From contig JAGYKE010000004.1 of assembly GCA_018401465.1 (NCBI GenBank), forward strand, positions 186,001 to 250,000: a stretch of DNA of 64,000 bases, in the 5' to 3' direction. A model generated the notes under the pieces. It made no database searches. It saw nothing but the letters and a program-made list of their open reading frames with translations, and was not told the DNA's origin. Shown here one piece after another: positions 15,049 through 24,001 of the stretch. This DNA comes from Aestuariivita sp. (lineage in GTDB: Bacteria > Pseudomonadota > Alphaproteobacteria > Rhodobacterales > Rhodobacteraceae). The translations under genes and the position numbers were made by a program. The first letter of the stretch is position 1; the number at the start of each line of letters is the position of its first letter.

Positions 15049-16524
15049 TCAGACGCCGAGGCAGACGTATTTCATCTCGAGATAATCCTCGATGCCGTGA
15101 TGGCTGCCTTCGCGGCCGAGCCCCGACTGTTTCACGCCGCCGAAGGGCGCCACCTCGGTCGAGATGATGCCGGTGTTCACACCGACGATCCCGTATTCGA
15201 GCGCTTCGGCCACCTTGTAGACGCGGCTCAGGTCACGCGCATAGAAATAGGCAGCAAGCCCGAAGATCGTGTCATTGGCCATGGCGATGACCTCGTCCAC
15301 GTCCTCGAACTTGAACAAGGGTGCCAGCGGGCCGAAGGTTTCTTCCTTGGCCACCTTCATGTCCTGCGTGACGCCGGTGACGACGGTGGGCTGGAAGAAG
15401 TTGCCGCCCAGGGGATGCGCCTGCCCGCCCGTGAGGACGCTGCCGCCCTTGGAGGTCACGTCGCCCAGATGTTCGAGCACCTTGTCGATGGCGGCGGCGT
15501 TGATGAGCGGCCCCGTCGTCACACCCGGGGTCAGCCCGTCGCCCACGTTCAGCTTCTCGACCGCGGCCTTCAGCTTTTCGGCGAAGGCGTCATAGACGCC
15601 CGCCTGCACGTAGATGCGGTTGGCGCAGACGCAGGTCTGGCCGTTGTTGCGGAACTTGCACAGCATCGCGCCTTCGACCGCGGCATCCAGATCGGCGTCA
15701 TCGAAGACGATGAAGGGCGCGTTGCCGCCCAGTTCCATCGAGCATTTCAGCACCTGATCGGCCGCCTGACGCAGCAGGATGCGGCCCACTTCGGTGGACC
15801 CCGTGAAGGTCAGCTTGCGGATGCCGGGGTTTTCGCAGAATTCCTTCCCGATCTCGGAGGACCGCGACGACGGCACGATGTTGAGAACGCCCGCCGGAAT
15901 CCCTGCGCGTTCCGCCAGCACGCCCAGCACCAGCGCCGACAGCGGCGTCTCGGCCGCGGGGCGCGCGACGAAGGCGCAGCCCGCCGCCAGCGCCGGGCCC
16001 GCCTTGCGGGTGATCATCGCATTGGGGAAATTCCACGGCGTGATCGACGCGGCCACGCCGATGGGCTGCTTCAGCACCATGATGCGCTTGTCGCGCTGGT
16101 GGCCGGGAATCATCTCGCCATAGATGCGCTTGGCCTCTTCGCCGAAGAATTCAACGAAGGAGGCGCCATAGGCGATCTCGCCCTTGGCCTCGGCATGGGG
16201 CTTGCCCTGTTCGGCGGTCAGGATCGTCGCCAGATCGTCGGCGTTCTGCATCATCAGGTCGAACCAGCGGCGCATGACGGCAGCGCGTTCCTTGCCGGTC
16301 CACTTCGCCCATTCCTTCTGCGCGGTCTGCGCCTGATCGATGGCGTCTGCCACCTGCGCGCGGCTGAGGTCCGCCACGTCGGCGATGATGTCGCCGCGGG
16401 CCGGGTTCATGACCGGGAAGGTGCCGTTGTCGCCGTCGATCCACTGGCCGCCGACATAGGCGCGAGTTTCCAGAAGGCTCGGGTCCTTCAGCAGTGACTT
16501 GAGGTCGGTGGTGGCGTCCAGCAT
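15049..16524 (-). CDS. gabD: NAD(P)-dependent succinate-semialdehyde dehydrogenase family protein
   Basis: Aldehyde dehydrogenase closest in look to GabD, which oxidises succinate semialdehyde to succinate. The 491-residue product shows TPWNFPNAMITRKAGPALAA (cofactor region), FTGSTEVGR, the general base in MELGGNAPFIVFDDADLD and the catalytic cysteine in NNGQTCVCANR (C near 288), plus ETFGPLAPLF. ATG 16524 follows GGAGAGA. Substrate is inferred from family resemblance; no gabT aminotransferase is adjacent. Confidence 0.85.
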   Translation of the reverse strand: MLDATTDLKSLLKDPSLLETRAYVGGQWIDGDNGTFPVMNPARGDIIADVADLSRAQVADAIDQAQTAQKEWAKWTGKERAAVMRRWFDLMMQNADDLATILTAEQGKPHAEAKGEIAYGASFVEFFGEEAKRIYGEMIPGHQRDKRIMVLKQPIGVAASITPWNFPNAMITRKAGPALAAGCAFVARPAAETPLSALVLGVLAERAGIPAGVLNIVPSSRSSEIGKEFCENPGIRKLTFTGSTEVGRILLRQAADQVLKCSMELGGNAPFIVFDDADLDAAVEGAMLCKFRNNGQTCVCANRIYVQAGVYDAFAEKLKAAVEKLNVGDGLTPGVTTGPLINAAAIDKVLEHLGDVTSKGGSVLTGGQAHPLGGNFFQPTVVTGVTQDMKVAKEETFGPLAPLFKFEDVDEVIAMANDTIFGLAAYFYARDLSRVYKVAEALEYGIVGVNTGIISTEVAPFGGVKQSGLGREGSHHGIEDYLEMKYVCLGV

Positions 16525-16607
16525 GATCTCTCCTCCGCGAAATTGCACTCGCAGAGGGAAACCAGTTGGGGCAGGCTTTGTCCAGCGCCAGATCGGGAGG
16601 AACGGGA

Positions 16608-17390
16608 ATGGAGCTGGACGACGCCTATGCCAACGCGGCCTACATTCCGGACGCGGGGGCCTATCCGCCCCGCTGGACCGCCGAAGCGGCGGCGTTCCGC
16701 GACGCGCTCGGCCCGCGGGCGGAGCTTGATCTGCCCTATGGCAGCGACGCGCGCGAACGTTTTGACCTCTTCCGGCCCGAAGGCCCGGTTAAAGGCTGCG
16801 TGATCTTCGTGCATGGCGGCTACTGGAAGGCCTTCGACAAATCGACCTGGTCGCATCTGGCCGCGGGGCCGCTGGCGCGGGGCTGGGCGGTGGCGATGCC
16901 GTCCTATACGCTGTGCCCCGAGGCGCGGATTTCCGCGATCACCGGCCAGATCGCGGCGGAAGTCGCGGCAGTGGCGGGCATGACCGCCGGGCCGCTGGTC
17001 CTGACCGGCCATTCGGCGGGTGGGCATCTGGTGGCACGGATGCTCGCGCCGGGGGTGCTGTCCGATGCGGTGGCCGCACGGATTGCGCGGGTCGTGCCGA
17101 TTTCGCCGCTCTCCGATCTCGAACCGCTTCTGCGCACGTCGATGAACGAGGTTCTGCGCCTTGATCCGGAGGAGGCGCGCAGTGAGAGCCCGGTGCATCA
17201 GCCTGCGCCGACGGTGCCTGTCACCGTCTGGGTGGGGGCCGACGAACGGCCCGCTTTCCTTGATCAGGCCGACTGGCTGGCCCGGGCCTGGGGCGTGCCT
17301 TGCGAGGTCGTGCCGGGGCGGCACCATTTCGACGTGATCGACGCGCTGGCCGATGCGCGCAGCGATCTGGTGGCGCTTCTGGCCGGGTGA
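16608..17390 (+). CDS. Alpha/beta hydrolase (kynurenine-formamidase-like)
   Basis: A 260-residue cytoplasmic serine hydrolase. The oxyanion motif HGGYWKAFDKSTW and the nucleophile elbow GHSAGGHLVARM are conserved as in eukaryote-type arylformamidases; the C-terminal GRHHFDVID carries the catalytic His and the Asp lies in WVGADERP or nearby. ATG 16608 has a GGGAGG site 8 bases upstream. Divergent from the aldehyde dehydrogenase. Whether formylkynurenine is the substrate is unproven. Confidence 0.8.
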   Translation: MELDDAYANAAYIPDAGAYPPRWTAEAAAFRDALGPRAELDLPYGSDARERFDLFRPEGPVKGCVIFVHGGYWKAFDKSTWSHLAAGPLARGWAVAMPSYTLCPEARISAITGQIAAEVAAVAGMTAGPLVLTGHSAGGHLVARMLAPGVLSDAVAARIARVVPISPLSDLEPLLRTSMNEVLRLDPEEARSESPVHQPAPTVPVTVWVGADERPAFLDQADWLARAWGVPCEVVPGRHHFDVIDALADARSDLVALLAG

Positions 17391-17394
17391 GGAA

Positions 17395-17459
17395 GGGGGG
17401 CGCTGCCCCCCTGGCGCCTTCGGCGCTCACCCCCCGGGATATTTGGAGCGAGAGGAAGA
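17395..17459 (+). repeat. Intergenic repeat family A, copy 2
   Basis: Hairpin GGGGGGC/GCCCCCC (17395-17411), hairpin GCGCC/GGCGC (17414-17426), then CCCCCCGGGATATTTGGAG and GCGAGAGGAAG. It fills the gap between two converging genes and abuts the cupin stop codon, so the AGAGGAAG tail has no ribosome role here. Confidence 0.85.
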
Positions 17460-17798
17460 TCAGCTGCGGATCACGTAATCCTTGCGCGTGGTCTCGATCA
17501 CTTCCCATGTGCCGCTGAAGCCGGGGCGCAGGATGAAGCTGTCGCCCGCCCGCACCTCGAGCCGCGTGCCGTCATCGCCTTCGATCACCGAATGGCCCGA
17601 CAGGATGCGGCAATATTCCCATTCGTCATAGTCCATCCGCCATTTGCCCGGTGTCGATTCCCACAGGCCGCAATATAGGCCGTCGGTCTCCTCGAGGCTC
17701 CACGTGGTGAAGACGGGATCGCCCGAGATCAGCATGTCGGGGCGGGGGCGGTCGGTTTCGGGGGTCACATCGGGGGTGACGGCAAGAAGATGGGTCAT
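17460..17798 (-). CDS. Cupin domain protein (DUF861-like)
   Basis: A 112-residue single-domain cupin. The second half holds the beta-barrel motifs: WRMDYDEWEYCRILSGHSVI (first motif, with E-E-Y in place of the His pair), RAGDSFILRPGFSGTWEV (second motif). This is the ethanolamine/ureidoglycolate-type DUF861 pattern seen with (S)-ureidoglycine-like cupins. No partner gene clarifies the role. Confidence 0.8.
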   Translation of the reverse strand: MTHLLAVTPDVTPETDRPRPDMLISGDPVFTTWSLEETDGLYCGLWESTPGKWRMDYDEWEYCRILSGHSVIEGDDGTRLEVRAGDSFILRPGFSGTWEVIETTRKDYVIRS

Positions 17799-17965
17799 GG
17801 CGCGGTGATCCTTGCAAGGTTGTGCCCCTCTTGTCCCCCGTCACGGCGGCGATTTCAACGGCTGCCTTGCCACGGGGCTTTCCATGTGGCGTGGCATTTG
17901 CCACTGTTTGCCCGGCGGTGCGCCGCCATCGCCAGAAAACACGACGCGAACCTTCATGGTGCGAA

Positions 17966-18124
17966 ATGAAAAAGAAGATCGGTCTTGCCCTTGTCGCGGT
18001 ATGGCTTCTATCACTGATCGCCTCGCTTCTGGGGCTGGTGCCGCGCTGGATCGAACTGGCGGGGATCGGTGGCGGGGTGGCGGGGTTCATTCTGCTCTGG
18101 CCGCAGAAAGGTCGGAAAACGTGA
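17966..18124 (+). CDS. Small membrane protein, 52 residues
   Basis: ATG 17966 opens 52 codons: KKK start, then two hydrophobic stretches (about residues 5-20 and 29-44) separated by GLVPRW, ending PQKGRKT. Looks like a two-helix inner-membrane peptide. No clear ribosome site is seen upstream, and no family is recognised. An open frame continues upstream to 17822 but its sequence there is not protein-like. Confidence 0.5.
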   Translation: MKKKIGLALVAVWLLSLIASLLGLVPRWIELAGIGGGVAGFILLWPQKGRKT

Positions 18125-18144
18125 ACCGGCCCTCTTGGTGGTGA

Positions 18145-18363
18145 AGGCCGAGGATCAGGGCCGCCCCTCTGCCCCGCGATTGTCCGCAGGCCAAACAGGA
18201 TTACGCGGTTGATTTCCTGACGCGGGAATACCAGTTGGACAAGGCAGGGGCGCGCGCGGCACTGTTCGGGCATGAACCCGACTTGAATGACGCGGCCCCA
18301 CCGCCAAGCGCGCGCAGCGGCCTGGTGGCGCGGGTCGGCCCCCGGGGCGCGGTCAGGAGGTAA
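18145..18363 (+). pseudogene. Open frame without a start, possible gene remnant
   Basis: Between the 52-residue gene and the next membrane gene lies a 72-codon frame ending TAA at 18361-18363. It has no ATG, GTG or TTG, yet its middle reads like protein (DYAVDFLTREYQLDKAGARA then ALFGHEPDLND). This could be the 3' part of a decayed gene, or chance in GC-rich DNA. Family unknown. Confidence 0.3.
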
Positions 18364-18366
18364 CGC

Positions 18367-18633
18367 ATGCTGGGTCTGGCACGACTGGTGATCATCCTTC
18401 TGGTGGCGCTGACCATCGTCTATATCTCGCTGTCGCTTTATTCCCGCAGCGTGCGCCGCCGCAAGCTCGAGGCGGAATGGGCCGAGGAAGGCCGGACCGG
18501 CGACCGCGACGCCTTTGTCCGCGAGGGCCTCGAGGATTACGACGGATCGCTGCGGCGCAAGCTGATCCTCGGCGTCTATGTCGTGCCGCTGGCGCTGATC
18601 GCGCTGATCATCTACCTCGTGAATTTCGCCTGA
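18367..18633 (+). CDS. Small two-helix membrane protein
   Basis: An 88-residue protein with hydrophobic segments at residues 5-24 and 67-86 and a charged middle (SRSVRRRKLEAEWAEEGRTG). The ATG follows a GGAGG site (18354-18358). It lies 12 bases before the DUF1523 gene, so the two are probably one unit. Function unknown; the pair recurs in relatives to my knowledge. Confidence 0.75.
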   Translation: MLGLARLVIILLVALTIVYISLSLYSRSVRRRKLEAEWAEEGRTGDRDAFVREGLEDYDGSLRRKLILGVYVVPLALIALIIYLVNFA

Positions 18634-18645
18634 GGAGGGCGGTGC

Positions 18646-19290
18646 ATGGCTTACGTCAAATGGGGCTTCATCCTGACCTTCTGGACGGTCTTCGGTGGCT
18701 TCCTGCATTACACCCTGCCGCAGACCGACATCGTGCGCATCGTCAACACCTATGAGGAACGGCAGGAACTGGGCGACTGGACGCGCATCTTCTGGGCGAC
18801 GCCCGACGACCAGTCCCAGACCCTGATCAGCCGCGACGTCCAGTTCATCCAGACCGTGCGCGCCAATGGCCGCCCGATGGTCTATCGCAACGAAGACACC
18901 GGCTGGGGCTGGCCGCCCTATTTCAAGTTCGACACCGCGAACCTGTATACCGAGGCCGCCGACGCCATCTCGACCGCGGCTGAACCGCGCTGGTATGCGC
19001 TGCGCCACTATGGCTGGCGCAACGAATTCCTGTCGAGCTTTCCCAACGCCGTCAGCCTGCGGCCCGTCGAAGGCCCGGATGTGCGGATCATCCCCTGGCT
19101 CAACATCGTGATCCTGACGCTTCTTGCGGCGGCCTTCTACGCGATCTGGGTGCGCTGGCGGCGGTTCCGCCGGGCGCGGATCGATCCGGTGCTGGAAGAC
19201 ATCGGCGAAGGTTTCGACGCCGCGGGCGATGCGGTGGCCGAAAAACGCGGCCGGCTGTCGCGCTGGCTGGGCAGCCGGCGGTCGAAATAG
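18646..19290 (+). CDS. DUF1523 family membrane protein
   Basis: A 214-residue protein of the DUF1523 family, found mainly in Rhodobacterales and of unknown function. Membrane helices are at residues 6-24 and about 147-166. The loop between holds the family-like [32 protein letters not shown] and [12 protein letters not shown]. The C-terminal tail is basic. ATG 18646 follows GAGGAGG. Confidence 0.85.
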   Translation: MAYVKWGFILTFWTVFGGFLHYTLPQTDIVRIVNTYEERQELGDWTRIFWATPDDQSQTLISRDVQFIQTVRANGRPMVYRNEDTGWGWPPYFKFDTANLYTEAADAISTAAEPRWYALRHYGWRNEFLSSFPNAVSLRPVEGPDVRIIPWLNIVILTLLAAAFYAIWVRWRRFRRARIDPVLEDIGEGFDAAGDAVAEKRGRLSRWLGSRRSK

Positions 19291-19336
19291 CGCCCGGCCT
19301 TGTGGCCACGCGCGCCACGGCTTACATCGGGCTGCC

Positions 19337-19813
19337 ATGGCCCAGACGAAAAGCGACCCCAATTACCGCATCATCGCCGAGAACCGGCGCGCGCGCTTCG
19401 ATTACGCGATCGAGCGAGACATCGAATGCGGCATCATGCTGGAAGGCTCCGAGGTGAAGGCCATGCGGCAGGGCGGCACCGGCATCGCCGAAAGCTATGC
19501 CGCCGTGGAGAACGGGGAGTTGTGGCTGGTCAACGCCTATGTCGCCCCCTACGGAAATGCCAAGACCTTCACCCACGAAGAACGCCGCCGCCGCAAGCTG
19601 CTGGTCAGCCGCCGCGATCTTGCCGATCTGTGGAACGCCACCCAGCGCAAGGGCATGACGCTGGTGCCGCTGGTGATGTATTTCAACCATCGCGGCATGG
19701 CCAAGATCAAGCTGGGCATCGCGAAGGGCAAGAAGAACGTCGACAAGCGCGAAACCGAAGCGAAACGCGACTGGAACCGCCAGAAGCAACGCCTTCTCAA
19801 GGAAACGCGCTGA
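19337..19813 (+). CDS. smpB: SsrA-binding protein SmpB
   Basis: Partner of tmRNA in rescue of stalled ribosomes. The 158-residue product shows the OB-fold core ([40 protein letters not shown]) and the basic C-terminal tail [20 protein letters not shown] that enters the decoding centre. The ATG at 19337 matches the family start; earlier in-frame codons overlap the DUF1523 gene in another frame. The tmRNA gene is not in this window. Confidence 0.97.
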   Translation: MAQTKSDPNYRIIAENRRARFDYAIERDIECGIMLEGSEVKAMRQGGTGIAESYAAVENGELWLVNAYVAPYGNAKTFTHEERRRRKLLVSRRDLADLWNATQRKGMTLVPLVMYFNHRGMAKIKLGIAKGKKNVDKRETEAKRDWNRQKQRLLKETR

Positions 19814-19882
19814 CGCCCGCAATCTTGCGCAAGCCCAGCCTTGGCTGTAGGCAGACCGGGATCACGAACCCGGGGGGCGCAG

Positions 19883-20740
19883 ATGGCAGACGACGATTCC
19901 AGAACGCTGGTGTCCACTGACTGGCTGCAGGCGCATCTGAAGGACCCCGACCTGCGCATCCTCGACGGGTCGTGGTATCTGCCTGATCAGGGCCGCGACG
20001 GCCGCGCGGAATACAACGCCGCCCATATTCCCGGCGCGCGCTTTTTCGATATCGACGATATCTCGGACCACCGCTCGGCCCTGCCGCACATGGCGCCCCC
20101 GGTGGAAAAGTTCATGTCGCGCCTGCGCGCCATGGGCGTGGGCGACGGCCATCAGGTCGTGGTCTATGACGGCGCCGGGCTCATGTCGGCGGCGCGCGTC
20201 TGGTGGATGTTCCGCCTCATGGGGCAGGAGAATGTCGCCGTGCTCGATGGCGGCCTGCCCAAATGGCGGGCCGAAGGCCGCGAGATCGAGGACCTGCCCC
20301 CCATGGTCCGCGACCGCCACATGACCGTGCGCCTGCAGAACCACCTCGTGCGCGACGTGACGCAGGTGGCCGCGGCGTCGAAGCTTTCCGATATCGAGAT
20401 CGTGGACGCCCGCAGCGCCGCCCGCTTCCGCGGCGAGGCGCCCGAACCCCGCCCCGGCCTGCGCCCGGGCCACATCCCCGGATCGAAGAACGTGCCTTTC
20501 GGCGAGTTGCTGAACCCCGACGGCACGATGAAGGATACCGGGAGCTTGCGCGCCGCCTTCGCGGCAGGCGGCGTCGATCTGGCGAAACCCGTGATCACCA
20601 CCTGCGGATCGGGTGTCACCGCCTGTATCCTCGCGCTCGCCATGGAGCGGCTCGGCAAGCATGACTGGTCCGTCTATGACGGATCCTGGGCCGAATGGGG
20701 CGCCTTCCCCACCCTGCCCGTCGCCACCGGAGACAATTGA
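19883..20740 (+). CDS. sseA: 3-mercaptopyruvate sulfurtransferase
   Basis: Moves sulfur from 3-mercaptopyruvate to thiols or cyanide. The 285-residue protein has two rhodanese domains (about 9-125 and 165-280). The active loop CGSGVTA at C241 is the mercaptopyruvate-type loop (thiosulfate-type rhodaneses have a charged CRKGVT loop). ATG 19883 was chosen for family fit. Its TGA stop overlaps the ATG of the aminotransferase gene, so translation is coupled. Confidence 0.93.
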   Translation: MADDDSRTLVSTDWLQAHLKDPDLRILDGSWYLPDQGRDGRAEYNAAHIPGARFFDIDDISDHRSALPHMAPPVEKFMSRLRAMGVGDGHQVVVYDGAGLMSAARVWWMFRLMGQENVAVLDGGLPKWRAEGREIEDLPPMVRDRHMTVRLQNHLVRDVTQVAAASKLSDIEIVDARSAARFRGEAPEPRPGLRPGHIPGSKNVPFGELLNPDGTMKDTGSLRAAFAAGGVDLAKPVITTCGSGVTACILALAMERLGKHDWSVYDGSWAEWGAFPTLPVATGDN

Positions 20741-21924
20741 TGTTCGAAAGCCTCAAACCCCAGCCCGCCGACAAGATCCTGCAGCTCATCCAGCTGTTCA
20801 AGGACGACCCGCGGGGCGACAAGATCGATCTCGGTGTCGGCGTCTACAAGGATGCCACCGGCCTCACCCCGGTGATGCGCGCGATCAAGGCCGCCGAACA
20901 CCGGCTGTGGGAAGAACAGACGTCCAAGACCTATGTGGGCCTTGCGGGCGACCCGGCCTTTTCGGACGCGATGATCGCGATGATCCTCGCCGATTCGGTG
21001 CCGCGCGCGAATGTCGCCGCAGCGGCCACACCGGGCGGCACCGGCGCGGTGCGCCAGGCCTTCGAGATGATCAAGCTTGCCAATCCCGGGGCGCGCGTCT
21101 TCGTCAGCGACCCGACCTGGCCGAACCACCTGACGATCCTGAAGTACCTCGGGATCGAGACGGTGCCCTACCGCTATTTCGACGCCGAGACGCGTGGCGT
21201 CGATTTCGGCGGCATGCTCGACGATCTGCAGGCGGCGCGGAAGGGCGACGTGGTGCTCTTGCATGGCTGCTGCCACAACCCGACGGGCGCGAACCTCAAC
21301 CCGATCGAATGGCAGGCGGTGGTTGACCTGCTGAACCGCACCGGTGCCGTGCCGATGATCGACCTGGCCTATCAGGGCTTCGGCGACGGGCTGGAAGAGG
21401 ATGCGGCGGCGACACGGATGGTCACCTCCTCGGTCCCGGAAACGCTGATCGCGGCGTCGTGCTCCAAGAATTTCGGCATCTACCGCGAACGCACCGGTCT
21501 TCTGATGGCGGTGTCGTCGGACGCGGGCGCGCGGGGCCTGAACCAGGACACGCTGGCCTTCCTCAACCGCCAGAACTTTTCCTTCCCGCCCGATCACGGC
21601 GCGCGGCTGGTCACGATGATCCTCAACGACGCAGCGCTGCGCGCCGACTGGGCGGCGGAACTCGAAGAGGTGCGCCTGTCCATGCTGGGGCTGCGCAAGT
21701 CGCTGGCCGACGAATTGCAGCGCCTGACCGGGTCGGACCGCTTCGCCTTCCTTGCCCAGCACCGCGGCATGTTCTCGCGCCTGGGCTGCGGGCCCGAGCA
21801 GGTGGAAACGCTCCGCCGCGAGCATGGGATCTACATGGTGGGCGACAGCCGGATGAACATCGCCGGGCTGAACGCGAAGACCGTGCCGATCCTCGCGGCC
21901 GCGATCGTCGACGCCGGCATCTGA
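20740..21924 (+). CDS. Aspartate/aromatic-amino-acid aminotransferase
   Basis: PLP enzyme of class I (TyrB/AspC type), exchanging amino groups between aspartate or aromatic amino acids and 2-oxoacids. The 394-residue product shows GVYKDATGLTPVM, the cofactor segment HGCCHNPTGANL, IDLAYQGFGDGLEEDA, the PLP lysine K243 in SCSKNFGIYRER, and DSRMNIAGL. Start ATG overlaps the sulfurtransferase stop as TGATG. The AspC versus TyrB preference cannot be settled by eye. Confidence 0.9.
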   Translation: MFESLKPQPADKILQLIQLFKDDPRGDKIDLGVGVYKDATGLTPVMRAIKAAEHRLWEEQTSKTYVGLAGDPAFSDAMIAMILADSVPRANVAAAATPGGTGAVRQAFEMIKLANPGARVFVSDPTWPNHLTILKYLGIETVPYRYFDAETRGVDFGGMLDDLQAARKGDVVLLHGCCHNPTGANLNPIEWQAVVDLLNRTGAVPMIDLAYQGFGDGLEEDAAATRMVTSSVPETLIAASCSKNFGIYRERTGLLMAVSSDAGARGLNQDTLAFLNRQNFSFPPDHGARLVTMILNDAALRADWAAELEEVRLSMLGLRKSLADELQRLTGSDRFAFLAQHRGMFSRLGCGPEQVETLRREHGIYMVGDSRMNIAGLNAKTVPILAAAIVDAGI

Positions 21925-21986
21925 TCTTTACCAAGTCGAGCGCGCTGTCGCGCGCACGCCGATCCGCGCGCGGCTGGTGCCGCGCC

Positions 21987-22020
21987 GGTTTGCGTCTTTG
22001 CGACCAGAAAGAAGCAAACC
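21987..22020 (+). repeat. Hairpin resembling repeat family B
   Basis: GGTTTGC (21987-21993) pairs with GCAAACC (22014-22020) and TCTTT (21995-21999) with AAAGA (22008-22012). On the minus strand it reads CTTCTTTCTGGTC-GCAAAGACGCAA, close to CTTCTTTCTGGTC-ACAAATACGCAA at the right edge of the window. Probably a repeat that also ends the aminotransferase transcript. Confidence 0.55.
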
Positions 22021-22027
22021 GACGCCC

Positions 22028-22082
22028 CTGCTTCCTCTCGCCCCAAATATCCCGGGGAGCGCGAGGGGCTGGCCCCTCGCCC
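22028..22082 (-). repeat. Intergenic repeat family A, copy 3 (reversed)
   Basis: Read on the minus strand: hairpin GCGAGGGGC/GCCCCTCGC (22080-22061), then CCCCGGGATATTTGGGG and CGAGAGGAAG. It has one hairpin instead of two. It lies between the converging aminotransferase and amtB genes. Confidence 0.8.
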
Positions 22083-22090
22083 CTGAAACG

Positions 22091-22117
22091 AAAAAGCCCG
22101 GGCGCGAACGCCCGGGC
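22091..22117 (-). terminator. Terminator of glnK-amtB
   Basis: On the minus strand GCCCGGGCG (22117-22109), TTCG loop, CGCCCGGGC (22104-22096), then TTTTT (22095-22091). A textbook intrinsic terminator 30 bases past the amtB stop. Confidence 0.92.
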
Positions 22118-22147
22118 CAGTGGGAAGGCCGATGGAAGGAGGAGTCA

Positions 22148-23515
22148 TCAGCCCTTGGAGAATTCCGGATAGGCCTCCATGCCCAGCTCTGCCATGTCGA
22201 GGCCGTTGACCTCGGCTTCTTCGCTGACGCGCAGGCCCATGGTCGCCTTGATGATCAGCCACACGATGGCCGAGGTCACCACCACGAAGAGGCCGATCAC
22301 GACGATGCCGGTGATCTGACCCATCAGCGTGGATTCGCCATGGTAGCCGCCGGTCAGGACCACGGCGAGCGTGCCCCAGATCCCCGCGAAGAGGTGGACC
22401 GGGATGGCACCGACGACGTCGTCGATCTTCATCTTGTCGAGCATCGGAACCGAGAAGACCACGATCACGCCGCCGACCGCGCCGATGATGGTCGCCAGAC
22501 CCAGCGTCGGGGCAAGCGGTTCGGCGGTGATCGACACGAGGCCTGCGAGGGCGCCGTTCAGGATCATGGTGAGGTCGGGCTTCTTGTAGAGAACCTGCGT
22601 CAGGATCAGGGCCGTGAGGGCGCCGCCTGCCGCTGCCGCGTTGGTGTTGGCGAAGACGCGGCCGATGTCGGCGATGTCACCCACGGTGCCCATGGCCAGC
22701 TGCGAGCCGCCGTTGAAGCCGAACCAGCCCATCCACAGGATGAACGTGCCAAGCGTGGCAAGCGCGAGGTTCGAGCCCGGCATCGGGACGGTGCGGCCGT
22801 CCTTGTACTTGCCGATGCGCGGTCCGAGGATGATCGCGCCGACAAGTGCCGCCCAGCCACCGACCGAGTGCACGATGGTCGAACCTGCGAAATCCGAGAA
22901 GACGAACTGCGACTCGAGGAAGCCGCCGCCCCAGTCCCACGACGCCTGCAGCGGGTAGATGAACCCGGTCAGCACGACGACGAAGACAAGGAAGGGCCAG
23001 AGCTTGATGCGTTCGGCCAGCGTGCCCGACACGATCGAGGCGGTCGTGGCGCAGAACATCAACTGGAAGAAGTAGTCGGTCGAGGTCGCGGCGTAGGAGT
23101 AATCGTCCAGCCCGTCCGCGGTGACGCCGACGGCTTCCAGCACGGCGACACCGAACAGCGCCGACAGATACCCGCCGGTTTCGTCCGAGCCGATCGCCCA
23201 GCTGCCGAGCGGATACATCAGGTTGTAGCCGACCAGATAATACATGATGGCCGCGATCGAGAAGAGCGCGATGTTCTTGGTCAGCTGCATCGTGACGTTC
23301 TTCGACCGCACGAGGCCCGCTTCGAGCATGGAGAAGCCCGCCGCCATCCAGAAGACCATGAAGCCGCCCATCAGGAACAGCAGCGATGTCAGGATGAAGG
23401 ACGTGTCGGATGCGGCATTGACGCCGGCGACCGGCCCTTCCGCATCCTGCGCCCAGCCAAGCGTCGGCAGCGCCACCAGGGCTGCGACGGCAAGCAGTGT
23501 CTTGTTGAGTTTCAT
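22148..23515 (-). CDS. amtB: Ammonium transporter AmtB
   Basis: Inner-membrane ammonium channel. The 455-residue protein has a signal peptide (residues 1-22) and about 11 membrane helices. The pore histidines are in STIVHSVGGWAALVGA and IPVHLFAGIWG; the family start pattern MGGFMVFWMAAGFSMLEAGLVR is conserved. It follows glnK with a 33-base gap, and GlnK is expected to plug it under nitrogen sufficiency. ATG 23515 is preceded by AAGGGAAA. Confidence 0.97.
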   Translation of the reverse strand: MKLNKTLLAVAALVALPTLGWAQDAEGPVAGVNAASDTSFILTSLLFLMGGFMVFWMAAGFSMLEAGLVRSKNVTMQLTKNIALFSIAAIMYYLVGYNLMYPLGSWAIGSDETGGYLSALFGVAVLEAVGVTADGLDDYSYAATSTDYFFQLMFCATTASIVSGTLAERIKLWPFLVFVVVLTGFIYPLQASWDWGGGFLESQFVFSDFAGSTIVHSVGGWAALVGAIILGPRIGKYKDGRTVPMPGSNLALATLGTFILWMGWFGFNGGSQLAMGTVGDIADIGRVFANTNAAAAGGALTALILTQVLYKKPDLTMILNGALAGLVSITAEPLAPTLGLATIIGAVGGVIVVFSVPMLDKMKIDDVVGAIPVHLFAGIWGTLAVVLTGGYHGESTLMGQITGIVVIGLFVVVTSAIVWLIIKATMGLRVSEEAEVNGLDMAELGMEAYPEFSKG

Positions 23516-23548
23516 GTTTGCGTTTCCCTTTGCGTAAGCCCGCCGCCC

Positions 23549-23887
23549 TTACAGCGCGTCTTCGTTGGTTTCGCCGGTGCGCACGCGCACCGCCTGTTGC
23601 ACGTCGAGCACGAAAATCTTGCCGTCGCCGATCTTGCCGGTGTGCGCCGTCTTCGCGATGGTCTCGACCACCTGATCGGCCATCGAGGCCGCGACGACGA
23701 TTTCCAGCTTGATCTTCGGCACGAAGTTCACGGCATATTCGGCGCCGCGGTAGATTTCCGTGTGTCCCGACTGCGAGCCGAAGCCCTTGATCTCGGTGAC
23801 CATCATGCCGCGCACGCCGGCTTCGGTCAGCGCTTCGCGGACCTCCTCCAGCTTGAACGGTTTGATCGTTGCAATGATGAGTTTCAC
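23549..23887 (-). CDS. glnK: Nitrogen regulatory PII protein GlnK
   Basis: Trimeric signal protein sensing 2-oxoglutarate and ATP/ADP, uridylylated when nitrogen is scarce; gates AmtB. The 112-residue product starts at a GTG (23887) in AAGGGGACGCACGTG; this is the start that yields the canonical KLIIATIKPFKLEEVREAL. The T-loop has the uridylylation site Y51 in EIYRGAEYAVNF. KIGDGKIFV is the B-loop region. A longer open frame to 24028 has no family similarity. Confidence 0.97.
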   Translation of the reverse strand: MKLIIATIKPFKLEEVREALTEAGVRGMMVTEIKGFGSQSGHTEIYRGAEYAVNFVPKIKLEIVVAASMADQVVETIAKTAHTGKIGDGKIFVLDVQQAVRVRTGETNEDAL

Positions 23888-24001
23888 GTGCGTCCCCTTC
23901 GCTAGGCAGGTGCTCCTGCAATTTGCACTTGCAGAAAGGGCATGGCCGACCGGGGCAAGGGAACGGAAAGGCGGGGCTTTCCGCCGATAATCCGGGAAGA
24001 A

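Noticed and set aside
14842..16497. 551-codon plus-strand frame
   Set aside because: Antisense to the aldehyde dehydrogenase gene, which has all catalytic motifs.
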